Notes: generated by a model not told the origin, from the letters alone. DNA of 64,000 nt from Lytechinus variegatus (GCF_018143015.1 NC_054755.1:11882124-11946123); one strand, 5' to 3'; counted from the stretch's first letter, positions 51,432 to 62,492 are shown. Program-made: numbers and translations.

Positions 51432-53194
51432 CAGGGTTGGCATATTTCCCGCTTCGGAGGCTTATTTCCCGGACGCCGGGAAATAAGCGGTATTTACCGG
51501 TATTTACCGCTTTTTTCCGGTATTTACCACTTTTCACCGGGAAATACTGGGAAATATAATTTTCCACTCAGTTTTCTATAGGGATTGTCAAATTTTTAAT
51601 ATAAAAAGAAAGGTGGCCAGTATGGTTGCTCTGGTGTGTACCATTTGTGTGAGTGTGTGTGTTTGTTTGTGTGTGTGTTTGTGTTTGGGTGTTATCTATG
51701 TCTGTTATCATGAAATGCTGGAAAAAATAAAATACTAAAAAGATCCCAAATATACATCTAATTTAGATTCTTTTATTTCTCTGTCATCCTCATTGATGTC
51801 ACTACATTGTATCTCTGCTATATCTTTCTTCATCATACCATCTCCTTGGTCATACATGTACATGTATATCGAGGATATCCTTGTCTCAATGTGCACCAGA
51901 CGTTCTTTTGAAATTTTGTTGATCTCACTGTGACTGATTAAAAAGAGAAGAAGCTATTGTAAAGGGAAACAATGGAGCATGCTCCAAGATTGATTTGTTT
52001 ACAATAGCTTTCAATCAATATGAATATGACAAACTGTACAAGTTATTTATTTTACATTTCCCATGAAACATGCAGTAGCTAAAAGTATGCCAATTATGTT
52101 GTTATTGAATTCATTTTATATTTCTTAACCCTAATTCATTCAGGGGGGGGCATTATGCCCCCCCTCGACAATTTTCGCTGTATATCTGCCGCGCAAAATT
52201 TTTTGACCTTGCTGCTCACTGACTTTTTACTTTCAAGTCTCACGCATATTTTGATACCAAATTTGTGACGCCCGGGTACACGGTGACGACATTACGCAAT
52301 ATTATGTAAGTGCATGTCAGACCCAAAATTGCTCATAAACGTAATTTCATGTACAAATCCAATGCAAATTGTGTATTTAGCCAAAATTCATAAATGTATC
52401 ATTATTTCTTTTTTTACTGATTAAACTTAATTAACTTTGCTTGTTTATGATCAGAATTAAGTCTGGAACGATTTCCATTGAAAGAACAGTAAAAAACAAA
52501 GAAATACAAGAGAAATTTAAAAAACAATAAAATACATAAGAAATCGCTCTTGGTACCAGAATTTTCTTCATTCACAATTGTTAGGAATGCTATTTTCAGC
52601 AAAAAATTGCATTCTAGACTAGTTTAGTAAATCAGAGCAAAAAGTATGATTTCATGAATAAATTAAAATAAGAATACATGTATATGAATTCAGTGAAATT
52701 TACCAATGCAACTGCGTAGATTACGTCATTCTCTACCATCATGCAAATTTTTGTGATGGCACAATTCGCGGCTGGAATGACAAGAATCAAAATACCCTGG
52801 GAGATTTAGGGTTAAAGGAAAAAGTTAAACCCCGGGAGAAATATGTTTTAATATGATTATTCAATTTCCAGGAACATAATTTGAGTTTGTGTATGTATGT
52901 GTGGACTTAGATCCTATGTGTGTTTGGGTACATGTATGTACATGTACATGTATGCAGTACATGGATTTTATCTGTTTGTGTGTTTCTACTATGAGTTTTG
53001 TGATTCTAATTATTTCAGAACACTTATTTTCACTTGTTGAGGTTAAAAACAACTAAAATTATTGAAAAAAATAATTATAAATCATATTTCCCGTTTTTTA
53101 CATATTTACCGGACGCCCATCTTATTTACCGGACGGTATTTACCGGTATTTACCACCGGTAATTACCGCTACCGGTATTTACCGCCCAACCCTG
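51432..53194. mobile_element. Non-autonomous hAT-like transposon inserted in the satellite
   Basis: The element starts CAGGGTTGG and ends CCAACCCTG, and is flanked by a perfect 8-bp target duplication, TGAGAAAC (51424-51431 and 53195-53202); 8 bp is the hAT signature. Sub-terminal zones on both sides are made of repeated GGTATTTACCGGTATTTACC motifs, likely transposase binding sites. About 1.76 kb with no transposase frame, and it holds a nested element at 52129-52811. Confidence 0.85.
52129..52811. mobile_element. piggyBac-like MITE nested in the hAT-like element
   Basis: It is flanked by TTAA on both sides (52125-52128 and 52812-52815). The ends CCCTAATTCATTCAGGG and, in reverse complement, CCCTAAATCTCCCAGGG match at 13 of 17 positions. 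A TTAA target and CCC-starting termini fit piggyBac-type elements; Kolobok also uses TTAA. 683 bp, no transposase. Confidence 0.75.
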
Positions 53195-53393
53195 TGAGAA
53201 ACTCTCCATAGACTTGTACACAGTGGACACCTCTTTCCCCACGTAATTTTTCATGGACATCCAACCACCAATAATAACAAGGTTTAACAAGCCTTAATTT
53301 AGTCGTGAAATAGGACACCAAAATACAAATCAAAATCATTATTTAACAAGGGTAAACAAGCTTTAATATAGTCGTGAAATAAATCACTAGTTA

Positions 53394-53395
53394 AC

Positions 53396-53428
<33 letters not shown>

Positions 53429-53615
53429 CAACATTTGTAACGCGCTTTTCCCAAATGGCCCAAAGCGCTCACAATTTCAATTAACATATAAAAGATACAA
53501 ACGAAAATCAGAATGACATATTAAATAAAGGCAATTGCTTAGAACAAGAGAGTTTTGAGTGACTTCTTAAAAGACTTGATTGTTGGGGATTGTCTTATTG
53601 CAAGAGGGAGTACGT
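53394..53615 (-). repeat. SINE tail (minus) with (AAT)n in the satellite
   Basis: An (AAT)n run at 53396-53427 is followed by CAACATTTGTAACGCGC and CCAAAGCGCTCAC, the complement of a usual SINE 3' end. It interrupts the satellite between ACTAGTTAAC and GTTTAACAAGG. Confidence 0.55.
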
Positions 53616-55424
53616 TTAACAAGGTTTAGCAAGCCTTAATTTACTCGTGAAATAGGACACCAGTCTGTAGAAACGCACGGAGAAACTCTCCACAGACTTG
53701 TACACAGTGGACACCTATTTCCCCACGTAACTTCTCATTGACATCCAACCACCAATTAACAAGGTTTAACAAGCCTTAATTTAGTCGTGAAATAGGACAC
53801 CAAAATACAAATCAAAATCATAATTTAACAAGAGTAAACAAGCTTTAATATAGTCGTGAAATAGGACACCAAAAACAAAATAAATCACTAGTTAACAAGA
53901 TTTAGCAAGCCTTAATTTACTCGTGAAATAGGACACCAGTCTGTAGAAACGCACGGAGAAACTCTCCATAGACTAGACTTGTACACAGTGGACACCTATT
54001 TCCCCACGTAACTTCTCATTGACATCCAACCACCAATTAACAAGGTTTAACAAGCCTTAATTTAGTCGTGAAATAGGACACCAAAATACAAATCAAAATC
54101 ATAATTTAACAAGAGTAAACAAGCTTTAATATAGTCGTGAAATAGGACACCAAAAACAAAATAAATCACTAGTTAACAAGATTTAGCAAGCCTTAATTTA
54201 CTCGTGAAATAGGACACCAGTCTGTAGAAACGCACGGAGAAACTCTCCATAGACTTGTACACAGTGGACACCTATTTCCCCACGAAACTTCTCATTGACA
54301 TCCAACCACCAATTAACAAGGTTTAACAAGCCTTAATTTAGTCGTGAAATAGGACACCAAAATACAAATCAAAATCATAATTTAACAAGAGTAAACAAGC
54401 TTTAATATAGTCGTGAAATAGGACACCAAAAACAAAATAAATCACTAGTTAACAAGATTTAGCAAGCCTTAATTTACTCGTGAAATAGGACACCAGTCTG
54501 TAGAAACGCACGGAGAAACTCTCCATAGACTTGTACACAGTGGACACCTATTTCCCCACCACGTAACTTCTCATTGACATCCAACCACCAATTAACAAGG
54601 TTTAACAAGCCTTAATTTAGTCGTGAAATAGGACACCAAAATACAAATCAAAATCATAATTTAACAAGAGTAAACAAGCTTTAATATAGTCGTGAAATAG
54701 GACACCAAAAACAAAATAAATCACTAGTTAACAAGATTTAGCAAGCCTTAATTTACTCGTGAAATAGGACACCAGTCTGTAGAAACGCACGGAGAAACTC
54801 TCCATAGACTTGTACACAGTGGACACCTATTTCCCCACGTAACTTCTCATTGACATCCAACCACCAATTAACAAGGTTTAACAAGCCTTAATTTAGTCGT
54901 GAAATAGGACTCCAAAATACAAATGAAAATCATTATTTAACAAGGGTAAACAAGCTTTAATATAGTCGTGAAATAGGACACCAAAAACAAGGTTTAGCAA
55001 GCCTTACATACATGCGCACGAGCGACTAAATAAAGCTATATGATGACATCATATCATCGAGATCAGACGAGAGATTGAGAGCTAGAGTACGAGTAGAGCT
55101 AGAGGGAGACATATCGCGGCGAACCGAAACTGAGCCTTAAATAAAGGACATGTTTTTCATTTGGTAAGTGTCCGGGGGAATTAGGAAACTGGACACCTAT
55201 TTCACGATAATGCCCGCTCTGCAATATGCAATACACACTCAGCTCTAGATAAAGTCCACAGCTACCAGTCAAATTATTAAGTTTCTTGTTTATATTTTCA
55301 AAATTTACTTGACTGGATCTGGAACTGGAAGTGGATTGGGTGTAAACTGTAATTTCAACAGAATTTGAAATGTCCATACCGTCCATAGTCCGTGACGTGG
55401 CTGACTAAAAAAGAAAATTAGGCT

Positions 55425-55497
55425 TGTATTGTTGTAATGGATTTCGAACCCGTACCATCACTGTAGCATAGAGCTCTGGCCTGATGTGACTGGAAAA

Positions 55498-55498
<1 letters not shown>
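55425..55498 (-). repeat. tRNA-derived SINE fragment (minus)
   Basis: On the minus strand GAGCTCTATGCTACAGTGAT is followed by ACGGGTTCGAAATCC, a B box. It ends at the poly-G run. Confidence 0.5.

Positions 55499-55538
<40 letters not shown>
55499..55538 (+). repeat. Poly-G run of 40
   Basis: Forty consecutive G residues, followed by AGAGGGAAAG. It would form G-quadruplexes, and its exact length is doubtful because such runs are poorly sequenced. Confidence 0.8.
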
Positions 55539-55539
<1 letters not shown>

Positions 55540-55902
55540 GAGGGAAAGAGTAAAATATGTATTTTCTGAATGTTACCTATGAGAGATTTATTACTTTTTA
55601 GGAATAAATTTTCATTTGAAGAAGGTCACAGAATTTTCTGCGCTGGTGTACTTTTCCTTGGTCATGTTTGTTAACCACAGAAAAGGACAGTGTCATGAAT
55701 GTTGACTGTTGTAGAGGGAAAATACTATTGCCATGATTACTAACCTTGCAATACGTGTGAGTGGTAGAGGGCCAACATTGCCTTGGTTGTAAAACTATTA
55801 GTTTTGAATTGTATATAAGCAAGACAGAATACTCCAACAAAATCAATCCTGATTTTATGTTTGTTTTATTTTTCTCTTTGTTCAGGTTTTGGGTTATCAG
55901 CC

Positions 55903-58900
55903 ATGGCTCAGACGCAGCAAGCGATCAGCCACTGGAGTGTGGGTCGAGGTCGGGGTCGAGGCAGGGGTTCCCGTCAACAACAATCCTACACTCCGTCCAG
56001 ACGTCCAGGAGAGGCGTCTACCCCATCCAAGGACCAACCCTCCTGCAAAGTAGCACAAGTTGAAAAGGATCTTTCGGCTTGTAGTTTAAACTCTGTAAGT
56101 CAACCAGAAAACAAACATAAAACAACCTCAGGCTCCTCACCCGCAGGAACAAGGTCATCAGGGAACACAAGTGCTCCATCTGCTGGAGGACTGAAAACTG
56201 GAGTCACCAAACTGAAGGCCAAGTACAGCTACAAAGCCAACTTGGATAGTCCTCTAGGAGAGAAAGAACTCACTGTGAAGCAGGGCCAGGAACTGGTCTT
56301 TGTTGAGACCTGTAAAGACAATGATATGTGGTGGAAGGTCCAGACTAAGGATGGCGATGAAAAGGGCTTTGTGCCTTCTACCTATCTTGAGGTTAGTATG
56401 TAAGGTGATTGGTTTTAACCCATTACCTACTGAAATGGTGTAGCCCCTGTACTAAGCATATGGGAACTACAAATTCAGTAGTCAACAGGTTACAAGAACT
56501 GTCTCCAGCTTTACATTGGAGTTGATGCTAATTGGCTCACATGAAAGCACTAAAATTATAGAACATGAAGCTGTTGAAACGGCTTCTTTGGGGGTTAGCC
56601 ATTTAAGCTTTAAGGACAAGTCTACCCCAACAAAAAGTTGATTTGAATAAAAAGAGAAAAATCCAACAAGCATAACACTTAAAATTTCATCAAAATCAGA
56701 AGTAAAATAAGAAAGTTATGACATTTAAAGTTTTGCTTAATTTCACCAAACAGTTATGTGCACATCCTTGCTTGTATGCAAATGAGGAGACTATGACGTC
56801 ATCCACTCACTATTTCTTTTGTATTTTAGTATATGAAGTATTCTAATTTTCTCCTCTTTGTCAAGTAATACAACGATTAAGTCTTTCATGAACATGTGGA
56901 ATTAGCATTGTTTAATACTTCATGGTTCAGTCAAGTTGGTCCTTATTGTCAAATCTACAATAAATGAAATTTATGTAAGTCAAACAATAAAAAACAAAAG
57001 AATAGTGAGTGATGGACATCATCGATTGACTCACCTAGTTGTGCATATCACTATTTTGTGAAAAATAAACGAAACTTTAAAATATCATACAGGGATGCCA
57101 CTTTTCCGTATTTATACGGAATTCTGGCTTTTTTCCTGCTATCCGTCTTATTTCCGTATTTCCGACTTGTCCTGTTTTTGTGTACATATTTAAAAAAATC
57201 GGAAAGTCCTCCTTTTTTTCTCTATCTCTCTCGATTGCGATGCATGTCGATCGACCAAGTGAGAGATATTTCCCGAGATATTGCTTTTTATGCAGTACAT
57301 AATTTATAAACGCGCGCACTGCCCACTACGTTCATTGACTTATGCTTTTATCAAGGCTTTTTTATTCGAATTCTCGATATCCTTCCAAATGCACGCACAT
57401 GTAGACAAGCACAAAGCAGCGGCACGAATCCCGTTATAATAGCGACTGGTAAATACGTCTGTAAAGATGATGACGTCACACAAGATGGCAACTTACTATT
57501 ACCAACGGAAAAAAATCGAGGATGACTAAGTTTTGATCGTCATTTGAAAGGAATTAGCGGTAACTGCGGTCTAAGGTACGATGTTTCTGAATTTTATATA
57601 TTTTCTCGTAAGTTTGGATGTAATTATTTTTTTATAATGTGACATTTTATGTACCAAAAAACGATCTGAAAATCGGGTTTCCGCTGAATGTTAGATCTAG
57701 TTAACGTTACTGTAGGGACAGTGATTTTCCGTTTCTAAAAATTGCCTTTTCCGTTTCAGAAAATCTCAAATTCCGTTTCAGCATGTCTGGAAACGGAAAT
57801 TCCGTTTCCCCATAGACTTTGTGTACAAGAAAAATTGACAATTCGTTTACATAGAAAACCAATACGCAACGAGTAGCGATGTCAAAATGCTAGCGCTGCT
57901 CAAAATTTGCATCTACCAATGCACTAACATCGCTTTAAAATCCATTTTAATCGAAGAGATTCGAGCTAAAATAAAAATTAGGGAAACATAATCAACATTA
58001 ATATATTCTCACCTTTCATATTATTAGCATTATTTTATTGTTAAATGGGATTTTATCGCTGATTTGGGGACTTTTCGGACATCGTTTTGAGCAGTCGACG
58101 ACTTCCGAATATCCGCCATTTTGGATTTGATGAATCACAGTGATCATTATATTATGACCGAACGCAGAGGGCAGCAACACACGGCCGGATTCTGCCTTCT
58201 ATGCGGACGTAAGTGTAAACTAATTTGGATACGATCGAGTGATGGAGAGGCTCGAGTGTAGTTACGATGTGTTGATTGTCACGATTGTTGTTGCAAAGTG
58301 AGATCGTGTTTTTTCAGTTGATATTAGTATTTTGTTGAGGATTTGGGATAAATTTCTGTTGCTTTTTTGTGCATTTTGAGAAAAAACGTGTTTTCCGTGA
58401 TTTTCCGTTTGAAAAGCCACTTTCCGTTTCAAACAGCCGATTCCGTGAATTCCGTCCGTTTTCCGCGATCGCGGAAAATCACTGTCCCTATTACTGCTGC
58501 ATGCTGATACGGAACCCAGGGAGCTCCGGCCCGGGAAGCGGGCTGGAGCTCCTTGGGTTACGTACCCGTATCAGCTAGCCATGGCCCAGGGAGCTCCGTC
58601 CTGCTTTGCGGCCGGAGGTTCTTTACGTACGGGCCAACAACTCTTCAGTCCATGTATATTGATTCACGAGCAAACGCAGTTCAGCTAAACAACCACTACA
58701 GAGACTGAAGCTTTTGGTCTGGCGTTCTATGAGAAACACACAAGAACTAACTACCGTCAGTTTTTCAAACCTCGACTTGAAGGTCATCGATCACAAACAG
58801 GTAAAAAGTCACTTGGTCCCCCCATAAATTAGAGGTGGGGGCGGACCCCCCCCAAAAAAAAAAATTAAGTTGGACCCCCCTTAATTTTTTTTTTCTTGAC

Positions 58901-60974
58901 CACTTTCCCGGCCCGCGATAAGTTTCAGTATTTTTGGAGGACACCTAGTGGCATCCCTGATCATAACTTGTTCATCCAATTTTAATGAAATTTTCAGCAC
59001 TATGCTAGTTTGATTTTTCTCTATTTATTTAAGTCAGCATTCTCCTGGGGCGGACTTGACCTTTAAGTACCCAATGTAGGAATTCCCTTGACATCTTAAG
59101 ACCTTATTGGGAGATGGGTGGACTACAGTCTGAAAACTATTCCATTCTAGTTGGTGAACAACAACCGAAATCCAAAAACCGACGAAACTGATTTTGTAAA
59201 TTTACTGAAAATTTTCACAAAATTCACTAATATGTATACAAGATCCTTCAGTTTCACTTTCAGGCTTGGTCCCATTGCACGTAACAGATGCAAAGAGGAT
59301 GTAAAACGGAAAAGAATCTTGCTATCCAATGGAAAACGTTATGTATCCATTGTGTACTCTTAGCATACGTGTTTCATACGCTCTATCCATCTAGCATCCG
59401 TCCACCGATTTCATTGTTTGCCCATGTTGTCCATTGTCTGGAGCGGATGAAAACTGATGGAACCAACCCGAAATTTTGCTTGTCCGCTGTATACGTTATG
59501 GATACGGTTTGTGTCCGTCGGCCAGTGGGACCTTTACAAGGTCGCTTTGCTTCAGAGTTTCAAAAAGTTTTACTTGTCTTTCTGCATATGGCCATGCATG
59601 TGTGTTGGAGTCTTGAATAGAAGTTCATGAATATATTGTAGAAACTCTATCCACAGTCTAAATAGATTCCAATTGTTCTATTGATAGTTTATAATCTGAG
59701 GCTGGTTGCATATTGTGGTAACGTTGCCATCCAATGGTAATACCTGGGTAAAGATGCTTAGCACTCGCAGCCAATCAAAAAAGTTACCATTGGTTGCCAA
59801 AGATAGCTCTTGTCACTGACGGATCCAGGGGGGGGGCAAAGCCGGCCCGTACCCCCCACCTCTTTGAGAGGCACAATTGAAATTCATAATGAAAAAATGC
59901 CATTAAACCAGAAGTGTGCCCCCCCCCTTGAAAGTGAAGCCTTTTTTTTCTTTTTGCATGTCAATTTTTTTCAGGAATATCTGCCCCCCCCCTTTTTGGA
60001 AAATCCTGGATCCGCCACTGGCTGAGGTAGGAATATTCATTACCTTGGATAGAATTTTACTTTAATACATAATCACTTGTTTTCTTCTCCTTTATAGGTG
60101 GTTACAGAAAAATTAACCCAACTTCCCTGGCTTGCGGACAAACAGTTAACTGAAGAGGAAGAGTTACCGAAAGGTAAACGTAAGTATGACATCAGAAAGG
60201 AGGAAACGTTGTGGAATGGTTTTGCAATCAGGAAATAATCGATTGTAGTTGCTATTAAAAGGGCAAGAAATACCTGAATGAAATATCTCCTTAATTAATG
60301 TAACTGCAGTTGAAAAAAATGTGATGACTTTGTTTACTAATCAGGAATCTACTATAGTACCATTTTCTGATCAATCACCTCCAAATGTGAATACTTTGTT
60401 GTAGTTGGCTCGAAATGGACATGTTGCATTTTTATGAGGTAATTTTGCGTCAAATTATCATGATTTATGCTCATGTCACTGTTCTTCAAGCTAATCTATT
60501 AATAATATTGATTAATTCCTTATTTCAGTTTCAAGCAAATTAATCTAGTTAGCATTTGCAGTCATCTGTTCAAATAAATAACCTTTCTTAACATATGATG
60601 CTTCACAATCCAAAATATTGCTGGATATTTTCCAGGATATGTTGAGTAATGACTGTTATCTTACAGTACTTGCCAAACATTGATGGAATAAAGCTTATTC
60701 CAATATACACATGTATATTTTGTCTTGTGAATTAATTTTTTTTTTGTCTCTACCTCTTCTATTAGGCGAGTGGAAGCCATATGTATCGGCCTACCACAGA
60801 GAAGAGAAAACAAGCCAGCCTGCCACGGTGAATAAGGAACAGTACTTCTGCAAGATATGTGTCAAGCAGCTCAATGGCCCCCAGCCTTACAGTGCCCACA
60901 TGAACAGCAAAGCACACAAGGAAGAGGTTCAACTGGCCAAAGAGTATGGAACCTACACTGAAGATGAACACTAG
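55903..60974 (+). CDS. SH3 domain plus C2H2 (U1/matrin-type) zinc-finger protein, 257 residues
   Basis: I do not recognise a named orthologue. Exons 55903-56391, 60098-60173 and 60766-60974 join in frame; an acceptor at 55884-55885 indicates an upstream 5' UTR exon. The ATG at 55903 is preferred because the earlier in-frame ATG (55861) lies before that acceptor. Residues 15-22 are an RG repeat, typical of RNA-binding proteins. A Ser/Pro/Thr-rich linker follows. An SH3 domain spans about 103-165 (AKYSYKANL, KELTVKQGQELVFV, DMWWKV, GFVPSTYLE), with the paired Trp and the final Tyr present. Exon 2 is a short acidic link. Exon 3 encodes a finger CxxC-x12-HxxxxxH (C217, C220, H233, H239) in YFCKICVKQLNGPQPYSAHM, the spacing of U1-like/matrin fingers that bind double-stranded or structured RNA. 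A role linking proline-rich partners to RNA is inferred. Confidence 0.85.
56418..56495. mobile_element. Small palindromic repeat (TTAACCCATTACCTACTG ends)
   Basis: A ~78-bp segment starting TTAACCCATTACCTACTG and ending CAGTAGTCAACAGGTTA. The two ends are imperfect inverted repeats. Similar segments are at about 61113-61190 and 61297-61376. Confidence 0.55.
57713..58490. mobile_element. Second nested DNA transposon (TAGGGACAGTGATTTTCCG ends)
   Basis: The ends TAGGGACAGTGATTTTCCG and CGGAAAATCACTGTCCCTA are a perfect 19-bp inverted repeat, flanked by TTACTG on both sides (57707-57712 and 58491-58496). Both sub-terminal zones repeat TTTCCGTTTC. 778 bp without a coding frame. Confidence 0.8.
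58503..58635. repeat. Two tandem GC-rich hairpins with a shared CCCAGGGAGCTCC core
   Basis: 58503-58575 folds into a long stem: GCTGATACGG pairs with CCGTATCAGC, and AACCCAGGGAGCTCC with GGAGCTCCTTGGGTT. 58583-58635 is a shorter relative with GGCCCAGGGAGCTCCGTCC and a complementary CGGAGG..GGGCC side. They lie in the outer element between the nested insertion and its right end. Confidence 0.7.
59690..59805. mobile_element. Partial MITE family C copy
   Basis: GGTTGCATATTGTGGTAACG, CCATCCAATGGTAATACC and CAGCCAATCAAAAAAGTTAC follow the family C pattern, but the right end is missing. Confidence 0.45.
59813..60020. mobile_element. MITE family H copy
   Basis: The left end CACTGACGGATCCAGG and the right end CCTGGATCCGCCACTG are inverted with one mismatch. 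It contains poly-G on the left and poly-C on the right. It ends 77 bp before exon 2 of the SH3/zinc-finger gene. Confidence 0.7.
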
Positions 60975-61017
60975 ATACGTTGAGAAGGCAGGAGTACTCC
61001 TGTCATTGATGTGCCAA

Positions 61018-61296
61018 ACTTAGCAGCTGAATGGCCCCAATCTTGATCCAGAATACCAATGCCTTTAAGGAAGACATTGTTCTGCCAAAGGGAATGGGAT
61101 AAATGACTGAAGATTAAACTATTGCCTACTGGAACAAGGAAGTCCTTGTACAGATTCTATGGGGAATTACAGAGCTCAGTAGTCAACAGGTAAACTCTCT
61201 CTAGCTTTCCTTGCTGGTTGATGTTATGTAGCACCAGAGGTGTTGGACAATGGTATTGAACTGTCAAAGGGAAAGGGATATGTTAATTAAAGGAAT
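61018..61296 (+). pseudogene. Decayed tandem copies of the end of the zinc-finger exon
   Basis: Just after the true stop at 60974, 61027-61107 repeats the exon's last ~85 bp in diverged form: AATGGCCCC, AAGGAAGA, CTGCCAAAGG, GACTGAAGAT keep the same order and spacing as AATGGCCCC, AAGGAAGA, CTGGCCAAAG, CACTGAAGAT in the exon. A third, weaker copy is at about 61230-61290 (GAACTGTCAAAGGGAAAGGG). Each copy is followed by the small palindromic repeat described at 56418. None can encode a finger. Confidence 0.65.
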
Positions 61297-62032
61297 ATTA
61301 ACATGTTGCCTACTGGAACCAGTTGGTCCTTGTTCAGATCTATGGAAATTATAGAACTTGGTAATCAGTGGGTTAATTGTGGCATTGGAGGAGTTGAGCC
61401 ATGAGGGATGATGATATCTGCTACAGTAATTAAGTCAGTGCCAAAGACATTCTAGAAAGTGTGTGATGTATGTTAAGAGATTTAAAAACCTGCTTTATAC
61501 TGCTCTATGTAGAATTAACATTCTTCAAATGGTTTTTAGATGGGACACCTCTTGTAGGAGGGCAGCTCCTGGGGGAGCTGTCCCCAGGAAATTTGCTTAC
61601 AAGGAGGAGTTATTATCATACAAAGATGTTTATGTAGTGGGGGGGGGGGGGCGGTGAGGTTCCCAGATTATCATTTGTGACAGTTTTCAATATGTGAATC
61701 AGACTTTATCACAGTTTCTTATCCATAGCATATACATGGTTGCAAGCTACACAAGTGGTGATAGTTCTACACAAGTGGTGATCAACTGCCACTCACTATA
61801 AACTTTAAAGGAGCATTCATATGTGTGCTAGTGATTGATAATGTGGTCCATCGTGGTTGGTCATAACTTTTGAAAGAAGGAGGGGCATATTTACGTAATC
61901 AATCAATATAAAGCAATGTCAGATCTTCACTTTATGGATTTAATTTGTTTTCTTTTGTTTTCTTAATACCTTGATGTGTGGCCAGTAGAATTCCAGCTAG
62001 AGGCTGTTGGGATAGTTGAATGTATTCTGCAG
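61297..62032. other. Gene-free downstream flank
   Basis: No exon. It contains the last small palindromic repeat (to about 61376), a hairpin CTCCTGGGGGAGCTGTCCCCAG-like segment near 61566 and a poly-G run at about 61638. Confidence 0.4.
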
Positions 62033-62199
62033 GTCCGAGGAGCGTTTCATCAATATTTTCATCTGACAAGTTGCCAGATCTGACATCTTTCCATGATTTT
62101 GATTGGCTGAGAGGCACTGTTCCTATGGTAACTGTCGGATAAAATGGGACTTGTCGGATAAAACGTCCGATAAGTCCTTTCATGAAACACTCCCCCGGT
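62033..62199. mobile_element. MITE family D, complete small copy
   Basis: AGGAGCGTTTCATCAATATT on the left mirrors CCTTTCATGAAACACTCCC on the right. It contains ATCTGACAAGTTGCCAG, TGATTTTGATTGGCTGAGAG and CTATGGTAACTGTCGG, as in the tandem copies at 37786-38400. Confidence 0.65.
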
Positions 62200-62492
62200 A
62201 TTCTGATTTTATTTTTACTACCTTTTTATGTGATAAGTATTGATTGATTCAAAAGATTCTTGTTCTGGACTTATCTGTGGCATTAATTGAAACTATTGCT
62301 TGTTGCAATTATAGAAAGATTTGTTTAACCCCATGTTTTTGTTTTGTATCATGTCAAATAATGTGTTTATGTATTACCCTATGCTAATCACCCAGTATTA
62401 ATCTTAGTATTAGTATATAATGACACTACACTATAATTAAGTCTTGCATGGATCATTTTTTCTGTTTGTTTCCGATTTGTACATATTGTCAT

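Larger units (their letters stand above)
51270..55010. repeat. ~278-bp satellite array (outer limits, with insertions)
   Basis: Four to five adjacent units fill 53616-54990 with spacings of 281, 276, 280 and 275 bp measured at ACCAATTAACAAGG. Each unit has three sub-blocks ending TCGTGAAATAGGACACC (variants at AACAAGCCTTAATTTAGTCG, AACAAGCTTTAATATAGTCG and AGCAAGCCTTAATTTACTCG), so the unit itself arose by tripling of a ~75-bp motif, plus a spacer with GTAGAAACGCACGGAG. Older, diverged pieces lie at 51270-51431 and 53203-53390. Insertions occupy 51432-53194 and 53394-53615. Confidence 0.85.
57090..58959. mobile_element. Non-autonomous DNA transposon (CAGGGATGCCACT ends) with 6-bp target duplication
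   Basis: The ends CAGGGATGCCACTTTTCC and AGTGGCATCCCTG are inverted. ATCATA repeats directly at 57084-57089 and 58960-58965. Repeated TTTCCGTATTT and CGGAATT motifs lie near the left end. No transposase frame. The 6-bp duplication is short for hAT, so the superfamily is open. It carries the nested element 57713-58490. Confidence 0.7.
56611..59067. mobile_element. MITE family A copy split by a 1.87-kb element
   Basis: The left part 56611-57089 begins TAAGGACAAGTCTACCCC. The right part 58960-59067 ends GGGCGGACTTGACCTTTAA. The element at 57090-58959 sits between them, inside the conserved ATATCATAACTT segment. All lie in intron 1 of the SH3/zinc-finger gene. Confidence 0.75.

Noticed and set aside
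53616-54990. CRISPR-like array
   Set aside because: The repeats are ~278 bp with no short-repeat/unique-spacer pattern, in animal DNA.
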